The position numbers and the translations under genes are program-made. DNA of 7,366 nt, from assembly GCA_025360395.1 (NCBI GenBank), contig JANYCH010000136.1:1-7366 (forward strand), written 5' to 3'. Every line of letters begins with the position of its first letter. Positions within the stretch are counted from its first letter, which is position 1. This document shows positions 1-7,257 of the stretch, piece by piece. A model generated the notes under the pieces. The model saw only the letters and a list, made by a program, of their open reading frames with translations, did not search any database and was not told where the DNA came from. Source of the stretch: Cytophagales bacterium. Lineage in GTDB: Bacteria; Bacteroidota; Bacteroidia; Cytophagales; UBA9547.

Positions 1-1624
1 TGAGAATGTTGGCGCAAGTATAGATGGCAAATACTATGAGCCTGAGAAGGAGGATGTAGCAAATTCATTAATTAATATTAACAAAGGTGTTTTAGAATCT
101 TTTAATGGTGACATAGACAATTGGTGGACTGGTGAAGGTGGCCGCTTTTCCTTGGAAAAACAAGGTGGCGCTTTGAAAATAAATGCACATAAAGTTGGTC
201 CTAAATGGGATGCTTTTGGAAGGCCTTATAACAATTTGGATTTAACCGGTGGTTATGCCTTGAAGGTTAAAGCAAGGTCTGAAGGTGAAAAATCCCCTGT
301 TTTAAGAATTGATTTTAAAGACGCCAATGGTTATGTATCTAATGGAAAGCCTGTTACTAACAGAATTGTTAGAGGTACTGACTTTACTGATTACTATTTC
401 CGGTTTGATCATAAACTTCGTCAAACTTATCCTGATGAGAAGACCTTGGATGCAAAAGCTATTAAGGAAATATTATTCTTCATCAATGGAGGCGGAAGCT
501 CTTATACTGGTACCGTATTTATAGATGAAATTAAAGTTGTACCTGCTGCTGAAGCTGCAAATGCAGTTGTAATAAAAGAAGTAGGAAGCAATGGTGGTTT
601 TATTGATAATTTTGACGAAGGAACGGCTGCATGGTGGGTAAGCGGTAACCAAAAAGGTGATACTCCAGATGGTAAATCTTTGCGGGTGTCAGGTACTAAG
701 GTTGGACCAGCTTATGATGCTTTTGGACGTTCATTTGACCCAATTAACTTTAATGTTGCTTCAACTATTAGGGTTAGGGCAAAAGTGGAAAGCTCTGAAG
801 TCCCAAATGTTCGTTTAGATATTAAAGATCCAAATGGATACGCTACTAATGCAAGGCCAAACATTGTAAAATTTGACAAAGGGAATGAGTTTGCTGATTA
901 TTATTTTCCATTTAAAGGAAGGTTTACCCAAACATGGCCAAACTATAAGAAAGTAGATCCTACTCAAATTCAGGAGTTACTTTTTATGGTGAATGCCGGT
1001 AAATCTCCATGGACAGGAAAAATTACTATAAAAGAAGTTGAAGCTATAATCCCACTTCCTGAAGAAAATAAAGCTCCAACCGGTGCAAGTGGCAAACCAG
1101 TTGTTGAATCTCCTTCGACACTTCCTGGTGTTGTAATTGATAATTTCGAAGAAGGTGTTGATAGTTGGTGGATGGGTAGTGATAAATACACACTTTCCAG
1201 TATGAATGATAAAATAATGATGATTGGCTGTAAAGAAATTGGTCAGGATTATGAAACCTTTGGTAAGGGATTTGGTGCCAGGGATTTTACCAAAACCCCG
1301 ATTTTAGTAGTCCGTGCGATGGTTGAAAGTGTTTCTACACCTCCTCTTGTAAGGGTTGACGTAAAGGATGCTGATGGTAGGGTTGCAAACGTTAGCCCAA
1401 TCATGTTGACTTTTAAAAACGATGGTGTCTTTACTAACTATTACTACGATTACAGGGGCAAATTCAGCCAGGTTTATCCAGATGTTCAAACAATGAATCC
1501 TAAACAGGTTCAAGAAGTTATAGTCTTTATTAATCCAGGAGGTCCCAAGATTAACACCACCATTTACGTTGAAGATATTAAAGCTTTAACGCCGGAAGAA
1601 TACGAACAGGCAATTAAAAAATAA
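1..1624 (+). CDS. Tandem carbohydrate-binding-like module protein, C-terminal part (5' end outside window)
   Basis: The frame is open from the left edge (first full codon at 2) to TAA at 1622-1624, giving 540 visible residues. The true start lies upstream; the TTG at 152 falls inside the first module and is not a start. After about 28 residues of unassigned sequence come three homologous modules of about 150 residues, at visible residues ~30-181, 200-349 and 378-529. They are separated by short linkers, the second rich in Pro, Ser and Gly. Each module opens with an acidic turn and a Trp pair (IDNWW, TAAWW, DSWW) and ends in a strand like VFIDEIKVV. This pattern resembles CBM11/CIA30-type galactose-binding-like beta-sandwiches, so glycan binding at the cell surface or attached to an upstream catalytic domain is inferred. 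No catalytic motif and no type IX secretion C-terminal domain are visible. The gene is 7 bases upstream of the GH3 gene. It could be a surface glycan-binding protein or the tail of a large glycosidase. Confidence 0.75.
   Translation, partial: ENVGASIDGKYYEPEKEDVANSLININKGVLESFNGDIDNWWTGEGGRFSLEKQGGALKINAHKVGPKWDAFGRPYNNLDLTGGYALKVKARSEGEKSPVLRIDFKDANGYVSNGKPVTNRIVRGTDFTDYYFRFDHKLRQTYPDEKTLDAKAIKEILFFINGGGSSYTGTVFIDEIKVVPAAEAANAVVIKEVGSNGGFIDNFDEGTAAWWVSGNQKGDTPDGKSLRVSGTKVGPAYDAFGRSFDPINFNVASTIRVRAKVESSEVPNVRLDIKDPNGYATNARPNIVKFDKGNEFADYYFPFKGRFTQTWPNYKKVDPTQIQELLFMVNAGKSPWTGKITIKEVEAIIPLPEENKAPTGASGKPVVESPSTLPGVVIDNFEEGVDSWWMGSDKYTLSSMNDKIMMIGCKEIGQDYETFGKGFGARDFTKTPILVVRAMVESVSTPPLVRVDVKDADGRVANVSPIMLTFKNDGVFTNYYYDYRGKFSQVYPDVQTMNPKQVQEVIVFINPGGPKINTTIYVEDIKALTPEEYEQAIKK
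89..544 (+). repeat. Module copy 1 of the triple-module protein
   Basis: This is the first of three protein-level repeats, visible residues ~30-181. Landmarks are IDNWW, KVGPKWDAFGRPY, IDFKDANGY, FTDYYFRFD, RQTYP, KEILFFINGG and VFIDEIKVV. It matches copy 2 along its whole length, which fixes the module boundaries. Confidence 0.8.
599..1048 (+). repeat. Module copy 2 of the triple-module protein
   Basis: This is the second copy, visible residues ~200-349. Landmarks are IDNFDEG, AAWW, KVGPAYDAFGRSF, LDIKDPNGY, FADYYFPFKG, TQTWP, QELLFMVNAG and ITIKEVEAI. It is closest to copy 1, sharing the KVGPxxDAFGR and NGYxxNxxP signatures. A terminal pattern of hydrophobic strand, Gly/Lys turn and strand recalls the end of CBM11 modules. 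Confidence 0.8.
1133..1588 (+). repeat. Module copy 3 of the triple-module protein (most diverged)
   Basis: This is the third copy, visible residues ~378-529. Landmarks are IDNFEEG, DSWW, KEIGQDYETFGKGF, VDVKDADGR, FTNYYYDYRG, SQVYP, QEVIVFINPGG and IYVEDIKAL. The Trp pair and overall order are kept. However, KVGP becomes KEIG, FGR becomes FGK, and NGY becomes DGR, so ligand contacts may differ from copies 1 and 2. Only about 10 residues follow before the stop codon. Confidence 0.8.
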
Positions 1625-1631
1625 GTATTAA

Positions 1632-3929
1632 ATGAAAAGACCATTTTTAAGCGTTTCAAAATTCGCTTTATCAACTTGTTTTGCTCTTATATTTTCATGT
1701 ACGGAGAAGAAAACTGAAACTAATTCAAAATCTGATAGTTCAACAGATGATATAGATCAAAAAGTACAAAGTTTATTGTCACAAATGACTTTAGAGGAAA
1801 AAGTTGGTCAAATGACCCAACTTAATCTTAATATGATTTTATCAAATGGATATGGTGCTCCGTTTGATTCTGTCCAAATTGACAGTTTAAGGAAGGTAGT
1901 AAAGGACAGAAATATTGGTTCAATTCTTAATTGTATAGATCATGCTTATACAGTAGAAAAATGGCATGAAATAATTACTAAAATTCAGGATGTTGCCACA
2001 AAGGAAACACGCCTTAAAATTCCAGTAATTTATGGTATTGATGCAATTCATGGTGTTACTTTTACTCAAAATTCCACACTGTTTCCTCATAATATCAGTT
2101 TAGCTGCTAGCCGAAATCTTGAAATGGTTCAAAAAGCTGAAGGAATTACAGCTATGGAAACCAGGGCTTCTGGAATTCGTTGGAATTTCGATCCTGTTGT
2201 GGACGTAGGAAGACAACCTCTTTGGTCTCGTTTTGGTGAGACTTTTGGAGAAGATGTTTATTTAGCAAAAGTTTTTGGAGCTGCGACTATTAAAGCACAA
2301 CAAGGAGCTGACGTTAAATCATCTAAAAATGTTGCTTCTTGTATGAAACACTTTCTTGGCTATTCAATGCCAATCACCGGAAAGGATAGATCTCCTTCTA
2401 TTATCCCTGAAATAATGCTAAGGGAAATTTTCCTTCCTCCTTTTCAAGCAGCGGTTAATGCTGGTGTGAAAACAGTTATGATCAATTCCGGAGAAATAAA
2501 TGGGACACCTGTACATTCTAGCAAATATTTGCTTACAGATGTTTTAAGAGGTGAACTAGGATTCAAAGGGGTTGTTGTTACGGACTGGGAAGATATAATC
2601 AGGTTACATACAAGGCATAAAATTGCTTCAACCCATAAAGAAGCTGTTAAGATTGCCATTGACGCAGGGATTGATATGAGTATGGTGCCACATGATTATT
2701 CATTCTATTTTCTTTTGATCGAATTGGTTAAAGAAGGACAGATAAAAGAAAGCAGGATTGATGAATCTGTTGCCAGAATATTAAGGTTAAAGCATGAAGT
2801 TGGTTTATTTGAAAATGCTTATCCGGAAAAGGAAGCAATAGCAAATTTCGGCAAACCTGAATATGCAAAAGTTGCCTTGGATGCTGCTACAGAAGGTATA
2901 ACTTTAGTTAAAAACGATCAAAATATTCTTCCATTATCAAAAGGTAAGAGAATTCTTGTTACTGGACCTGGAGCTAATTCTATTACAGCGTTGAATGGTT
3001 GCTGGTCTCATACATGGCAAGGTAATATGCCGCAGTTTTATCCAGAAGATACGAAATCAATTCTTGAAGCGATTAAAGATGAAATTGGAGAAAAAAATGT
3101 TGTTTTCTCTGAAGGAGCTGGCTTTACGGAAGATAAGGATATGAAGGCTGCTGTAGCAGCTGCAAAATCTGTTGATTATATTGTGCTTTGCCTGGGTGAA
3201 GATGCGTATGCAGAACAACCTGGTGTTATTGATGATTTAGAACTTCCTGAATCACAACTTAATCTTGCAAAGGCGCTTTACGCTACCGGAAAACCTGTTA
3301 TTTTAGTTTTTGTTGAAGGACGTCCAAGGATATTTAGAAAGATAGAGCCACAAGCTAAAGGTATTTTATTGGCATACTGGCCTGGTCATGAAGGAGGGCC
3401 CGCAATAGCTGACGTTTTATTTGGCGATGCTAATCCAAGCGGAAAATTACCTTTCTCTTACCCAAGATTTACTGGTAATATCGTTCCTTATGACCATAAG
3501 TTTACAGATGTTATTCAAGAACTTAAACCTGGTATAGAAACCAAAACTGGTTATTACCCTCAGTATCCATTTGGGTTCGGATTAAGTTATACAACATTTA
3601 CGTACTCTAATTTATCAGTTGATAAAAAGGAAATAACTGGTGATGATAAAATATCTGTTAGTGTAGTAGTGAAAAATACTGGAAACAGACAAGGGAAGGA
3701 AGTTGTAGAACTATATTCACGTGATTTATTTGCATCTATTACTCCTTCATTAAAACGTCTAAGAGGATTTAAGAAAATTTCTTTAGATCCAGGCCAAGAG
3801 CAAAAGGTGGATTTCACATTAGATAAAAGTGACTTTGCGTTTGTTAACAAGGATTATCAAACTGTAACAGAACCTGGTGAGTTTGAATTAATGGTTGATA
3901 CATTAAAGACAAATTTTATTTATAAATAA
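1632..3929 (+). CDS. GH3 beta-glucosidase / exo-beta-glucanase lipoprotein
   Basis: This complete 765-residue GH3 enzyme should release glucose from the non-reducing ends of beta-glucans or cello-oligosaccharides with retention of configuration. A signal peptide ends in a lipobox (IFS-C23), so it is probably a lipoprotein. The N-terminal TIM barrel (~45-395) carries GIDAIHG (D137), SRFGETFGED (R200), the substrate-binding pair K239-H240, and the nucleophile D318 in TDW. The alpha/beta sandwich domain (~415-610) carries GCWSHTWQG and LGEDAYAEQPG, where E523 is the likely acid/base, though E528 cannot be excluded. W319 and W462 correspond to the tryptophan clamp of barley exohydrolase ExoI, where it supports broad linkage tolerance. 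A fibronectin-III-like domain (~670-755) closes the protein. Length and architecture are normal for the family, with no PA14 insert. ATG 1632 is chosen because it directly precedes the signal peptide. The gene sits 7 bases after the module protein and 19 before GH9, implying co-transcription. Exact substrate (beta-1,3 or beta-1,4) cannot be read from the sequence. Confidence 0.93.
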   Translation: MKRPFLSVSKFALSTCFALIFSCTEKKTETNSKSDSSTDDIDQKVQSLLSQMTLEEKVGQMTQLNLNMILSNGYGAPFDSVQIDSLRKVVKDRNIGSILNCIDHAYTVEKWHEIITKIQDVATKETRLKIPVIYGIDAIHGVTFTQNSTLFPHNISLAASRNLEMVQKAEGITAMETRASGIRWNFDPVVDVGRQPLWSRFGETFGEDVYLAKVFGAATIKAQQGADVKSSKNVASCMKHFLGYSMPITGKDRSPSIIPEIMLREIFLPPFQAAVNAGVKTVMINSGEINGTPVHSSKYLLTDVLRGELGFKGVVVTDWEDIIRLHTRHKIASTHKEAVKIAIDAGIDMSMVPHDYSFYFLLIELVKEGQIKESRIDESVARILRLKHEVGLFENAYPEKEAIANFGKPEYAKVALDAATEGITLVKNDQNILPLSKGKRILVTGPGANSITALNGCWSHTWQGNMPQFYPEDTKSILEAIKDEIGEKNVVFSEGAGFTEDKDMKAAVAAAKSVDYIVLCLGEDAYAEQPGVIDDLELPESQLNLAKALYATGKPVILVFVEGRPRIFRKIEPQAKGILLAYWPGHEGGPAIADVLFGDANPSGKLPFSYPRFTGNIVPYDHKFTDVIQELKPGIETKTGYYPQYPFGFGLSYTTFTYSNLSVDKKEITGDDKISVSVVVKNTGNRQGKEVVELYSRDLFASITPSLKRLRGFKKISLDPGQEQKVDFTLDKSDFAFVNKDYQTVTEPGEFELMVDTLKTNFIYK

Positions 3930-3948
3930 TATTTCCTAAATCTAGCTT

Positions 3949-5751
3949 ATGTCTCAAAGATTAAGAACAACCTTTGCATGTTGCATATTTGGATTGCTTA
4001 TATTTTCATCAAATAGCAATGCTCAGGACCTAGCTGAAAAAATAAGACTAAATCAGATTGGTTTTTATCCATCAGGTGAAAAGGTTGCGATAATACTCGA
4101 TTCAAATACTACAGGTCCTTTTTTTGTTCTTAGAAATGATCAGCAAAAGGATACTGTTTACAAAGGAAAACTAAGTAAACCCGCTGTTTGGGAATTTTCT
4201 GAAGAGAAGGTAAGAAAGGCAGTCTTTACTGATTTCAATGTTCGAGGTGAATATATTTTAAATGTGCCCGGCATAGGTAATTCTTTTCCTTTTAGAATTA
4301 GTGATAATGTACATGGTATTGTTGCTAAGGCTGCTTTAAAAGCCTATTATTATCAGAGATTTTCTATTGATCTATTGCCTCAATATGCTGGTAAATGGGC
4401 ACGTAAAGGAGGCCATCCTGATACTAAAGTGTTAATCCATAATTCGGCTGCTTCTCCTAACAGACCTACAGGTTCAACTATCAGTGCACCTAAAGGCTGG
4501 ATAGATGCAGGGGATTACAATAAATACATTGTTAACTCAGGTATTACTACTTATACACTTCTTTCCCTTTACGAAGATTTTCCCTATTACTGCGATACTC
4601 TTAATCTAAATATTCCAGAAAGCTCAAATAAGCTACCAGATATTTTAGATGAAATTTTATGGAATGTCAGATGGATGCTTTTGATGCAGGATCCAGCTGA
4701 TGGAGGTGTTTATCATAAGCTTACTAACTCAAATTTTGATGGCAGCATTATGCCAGAAAATGCAACAAAGCCCCGCTATGTTGTAAAAAAAGGAACAGCT
4801 GCTTCTTTGGATTTTGCTGCAGTAACTGCTCAGGCATCCCGAATTTTAGGCAAATTCAGAAAGCAATTACCTGGTTTATCCGATTCATGTCTTAAAGCAA
4901 GTATCAGAGCCTACGAGTGGGCTAAGAAAAACCCAAGTGCAGCATACATTCAAAGCGAACTATCGGATCCTTCTATTATGACTGGTGCTTATGATGACTT
5001 TAATTTTACAGATGAATTTCTTTGGGCATCTTCAGAATTATTTGTAACAACCGGGAAACTTAAATATTATGAAGAGTCAAATTTAGATGGATTAGTAGCA
5101 AATGTAGGTTTGCCAAATTGGCAAAGCGTTGGTATGCTTGGATTGTTTACTTTAGCTAAAAATGCTTCAAAGTTTTCTGATGATCCTAAATTTGAAGACG
5201 TTCATTTTAATGCTGCCTCTTCAAGAATATTAAAAATGGCAAAAACCTTAAAAGCCCACAGGTCTGAATCTGCTTATGGAGTTGCAATGGGAACTGAATA
5301 CAGTAATTTTGGTTGGGGAAGTAATTCTTTTGCTTGTAATCAGGGTTTTCTTTTGCTCCAAGCATTTTTGTTATCAGGTGATAAAGCTTATGTTGAAACT
5401 GCTAATGCTAATCTGGACTATATTTTGGGTAGAAATGCTACCACCTATAGTTTTATAACAGGTTATGGCGACAAATCCGTTATGAATCCTCACCACCGTC
5501 CTTCTGAAGCTGATGGAATTGAAGAGCCTGTACCTGGCTTGATGGCGGGTGGTCCTAATCCAGGTCAGGAGGATAAGGGTAATTGCGCCGGCAAACCGTA
5601 TCCTTCAGCTTTACCTGCAAAATCCTATATTGACCACAAATGCAGTTATGCTTCAAATGAAATTGCAATTAACTGGAATGCCCCTTTTGCTTATTTAAGC
5701 AACGGTCTTGAGGCTATCCGCCGAGGTAATTTTACAACATTCAATAAGTAA
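3949..5751 (+). CDS. GH9 glucanase (endoglucanase or oligosaccharide hydrolase) with N-terminal Ig-like domain
   Basis: This complete 600-residue inverting GH9 enzyme should act on beta-1,4-glucan. A Sec signal peptide (SQRLR, then a hydrophobic core) ends at SNA25-QD, so it is exported; there is no lipobox. An N-terminal Ig-like CelD_N domain (~31-117, opening IRLNQIGFYP) precedes the (alpha/alpha)6-barrel catalytic domain (~122-592). The GWIDAGDYNKY motif supplies D186 and D189, the nucleophilic-water site. NPHHRPS (513-519) is the conserved His/Arg substrate site. DHKCSYASNEIAINW supplies D562, Y567 and the catalytic acid E571. C546 and C565 sit near the active-site end and may form a disulfide. 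The family includes endoglucanases and, among compact Ig-GH9 enzymes, exo-acting glucosidases, so the mode of attack is open. No CBM, dockerin or type IX sorting domain is attached, which suggests a periplasmic site and processing of imported oligosaccharides. It is the last gene of the unit, followed at once by a terminator hairpin. Confidence 0.93.
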   Translation: MSQRLRTTFACCIFGLLIFSSNSNAQDLAEKIRLNQIGFYPSGEKVAIILDSNTTGPFFVLRNDQQKDTVYKGKLSKPAVWEFSEEKVRKAVFTDFNVRGEYILNVPGIGNSFPFRISDNVHGIVAKAALKAYYYQRFSIDLLPQYAGKWARKGGHPDTKVLIHNSAASPNRPTGSTISAPKGWIDAGDYNKYIVNSGITTYTLLSLYEDFPYYCDTLNLNIPESSNKLPDILDEILWNVRWMLLMQDPADGGVYHKLTNSNFDGSIMPENATKPRYVVKKGTAASLDFAAVTAQASRILGKFRKQLPGLSDSCLKASIRAYEWAKKNPSAAYIQSELSDPSIMTGAYDDFNFTDEFLWASSELFVTTGKLKYYEESNLDGLVANVGLPNWQSVGMLGLFTLAKNASKFSDDPKFEDVHFNAASSRILKMAKTLKAHRSESAYGVAMGTEYSNFGWGSNSFACNQGFLLLQAFLLSGDKAYVETANANLDYILGRNATTYSFITGYGDKSVMNPHHRPSEADGIEEPVPGLMAGGPNPGQEDKGNCAGKPYPSALPAKSYIDHKCSYASNEIAINWNAPFAYLSNGLEAIRRGNFTTFNK

Positions 5752-5758
5752 TTTCTTT

Positions 5759-5790
5759 GGCCTGTATGCATTACCATACAGGCCTATTTT
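5759..5790 (+). terminator. Rho-independent terminator after the GH9 gene
   Basis: A perfect 10-bp inverted repeat, GGCCTGTATG (5759-5768) and CATACAGGCC (5775-5784), encloses a 6-base loop and is followed by TATTTTTATAATTT. It starts 8 bases after the GH9 stop. A strong stem with a T-rich tail is the standard intrinsic terminator form. The tail lies on the + strand side, so it separates the glucan genes from the TPR gene. Confidence 0.9.
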
Positions 5791-5856
5791 TATAATTTCC
5801 TTTTATTTTTATTCTGACCTTTTATTTAATTAAATTAGGGCAAAGAATTCCGCTTA
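5785..5856 (+). promoter_or_regulatory. Probable promoter region of the TPR-comA unit
   Basis: A terminator lies just upstream, so the TPR gene needs its own promoter in these 72 bases. The best -7 candidate is TAAATTAG (5831-5838), one mismatch in the defined positions of the Bacteroidota form TAnnTTTG. I see no clear TTTG-type -33 element at the right distance. It overlaps a 12-bp A/T palindrome, ATTTAATTAAAT (5824-5835). The exact promoter position is a guess. Confidence 0.25.
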
Positions 5857-7257
5857 ATGGCAAAACGACCAGATAACGCTAAGGAACGTAAAGAGGCTGT
5901 ACAGAAATTCGAACAAATGCTTAAGAATAACTTAAGTTTTTTCTTTGAATCTCACGAATACGAACATATAATAACTTACTACATTGAAAGAAGTCAATGG
6001 AAACAGGCATTAAAAGCTTGTAATCTTGCCATTGATCAATACCCATATTCTATACATTTTGTTTTAGACAAATCAACTGTTTTAGCCCAACGAAAACAGT
6101 TTACAGAAGCTCATGAATTGCTTGACAAAGCAGAGAATATGCAGCCAAATGATGTTGATATAATCATAGGCAGAAGTCAGCTTTTTATGCAAAAGGGCGA
6201 GTTTGAAAAGAATATTAATTTTTTAAAATATTCTGTTGAAACAAGTTCCGAACCCGAACATATTTATTTTCATTTGGGATTGGCATATCAGGCAGGAGGG
6301 ATGTTTGATGAAGCAATTCTATATCATAAAAAAGCTTTAGAACAGGATATTGAAAACGAGGAAGTTTTTTTTGAGTTAGCATTTTGTTTGGATATGGCTG
6401 GTAAATTGGATGAGAGTATCTCTTATTACCAGAAGTTTATTGATCAGGATCCTTATTCTCATTATGCCTGGTATAATTTAGGATTAGTTTATAGTAAGTT
6501 AGAAAAGCTTGAAGCGGCAAAAGAGGCATATGATTATTCAACTATCATAAATGAAGATTTTGCTTCAGGTTGGTTTAATTTAGGTAATACCTTTTATAGT
6601 CTTTTACAGTATGACGAGGCTATTGAATGTTATAATAAGGTAATAGAGCTTGAGGATGTTTCAGCGGAAACCTTGAGTTACCTGGGGAATTGCTATGAAA
6701 AACTAGAGGATATTGATAAAGCAACTGATTTTTATAAAAAGTCATTAAAAATTGATCCACTTTTTGCTGAATCTCTTTATGGCATGGCTATTTGTCTGGA
6801 TAAATATGATAAGTGGTCTGAGGCATATAGTTTTATAAAGAAGTGCGTTGAAATTGATGGTTCAAATGGAGATTATTGGTTCACTCTTGGAGAAATTGAA
6901 TCTAAAATTGGAAATATTGTTCATGCTTTAGAAGCGTATGAAAAATCTTCAGTATTAATTCCTGATAATCCTGAAGTGTGGTTAAACTGGTCTTTAATTT
7001 TCTACGAACAAGGTGACTTTGAACAGGCATTTTCTGTATTGAACCTTGGGCTTGCTGAAAATTCTGACGATGCAGAACTTCAATATCATGCCAGTATTTA
7101 CTTGATTAATCAAGGAAAATACAGACAGGCACTTGAATATTTGCAAAATGCTTTAATTTTGGATTTTGATATGCATACCATCTTGTTTGACTTCTTCCCA
7201 AATCTGGATGTTCAAAAGGGACTATATAAAATAATAGAACAATACAGAAATAAGTAA
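5857..7257 (+). CDS. Cytoplasmic TPR-repeat protein
   Basis: This complete 466-residue protein is built almost entirely of about 12 tetratricopeptide repeats of ~34 residues, from about residue 34 to 439. Clear examples are HIYFHLGLAYQAGGMFDEAI (136-155), AWYNLGLVYSKLEKLEAAKE (204-223) and GWFNLGNTFYSLLQYDEAIE (238-257). Each keeps the small residues at the usual helix A/B positions. A charged N-terminal segment with a phenylalanine-rich patch (LSFFFESHEYEHI, 26-38) precedes the solenoid. There is no signal peptide, membrane helix or enzyme domain, so it is probably a cytoplasmic scaffold for protein contacts. A TAG at 5836-5838 closes the frame upstream, making ATG 5857 the first possible ATG. 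The proteins it binds are unknown. It resembles a TPR protein that I recall as widespread in Bacteroidota, but that comes from memory. The next gene begins on its last stop-codon base, so the two are translationally coupled. Confidence 0.88.
   Translation: MAKRPDNAKERKEAVQKFEQMLKNNLSFFFESHEYEHIITYYIERSQWKQALKACNLAIDQYPYSIHFVLDKSTVLAQRKQFTEAHELLDKAENMQPNDVDIIIGRSQLFMQKGEFEKNINFLKYSVETSSEPEHIYFHLGLAYQAGGMFDEAILYHKKALEQDIENEEVFFELAFCLDMAGKLDESISYYQKFIDQDPYSHYAWYNLGLVYSKLEKLEAAKEAYDYSTIINEDFASGWFNLGNTFYSLLQYDEAIECYNKVIELEDVSAETLSYLGNCYEKLEDIDKATDFYKKSLKIDPLFAESLYGMAICLDKYDKWSEAYSFIKKCVEIDGSNGDYWFTLGEIESKIGNIVHALEAYEKSSVLIPDNPEVWLNWSLIFYEQGDFEQAFSVLNLGLAENSDDAELQYHASIYLINQGKYRQALEYLQNALILDFDMHTILFDFFPNLDVQKGLYKIIEQYRNK

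Noticed and set aside
152..154. TTG as the start of the module protein
   Set aside because: The frame stays open to the left edge and the TTG falls inside the first repeat, after its IDNWW motif. Homology with copies 2 and 3 shows coding sequence before it.
309..524. Plus-strand out-of-frame open frame of 71 codons
   Set aside because: It overlaps module copy 1 in another frame, and the module repeat pattern proves which frame is coding. The 5276-5458 frame inside GH9 is rejected for the same reason.
970..1191. Minus-strand open frame of 73 codons
   Set aside because: It lies wholly antisense to the conserved module gene, shows no recognisable motif, and is explained as a shadow frame. The same applies to minus-strand frames at 1304-1513, 2444-2659 and 3587-3850.
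1..1624. Reading the triple modules as type IX secretion or PKD/FnIII repeats
   Set aside because: The modules are about 150 residues, longer than PKD or FnIII domains, and the Trp-pair and FGR motifs do not fit them. The C-terminus lacks the usual sorting-domain strands.
3973..3984. Possible lipobox at C11/C12 of the GH9 signal peptide
   Set aside because: The preceding residues (TFAC) do not fit a lipobox, and the cysteines lie at the start of the hydrophobic core. The SNA-Q site further on is a better signal peptidase I cleavage.
5837..5845. AGGGCAAAG as a Shine-Dalgarno site for the TPR gene
   Set aside because: It is too far upstream of ATG 5857 and does not match the anti-SD core well. 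Genes of this phylum generally do not rely on such sites.
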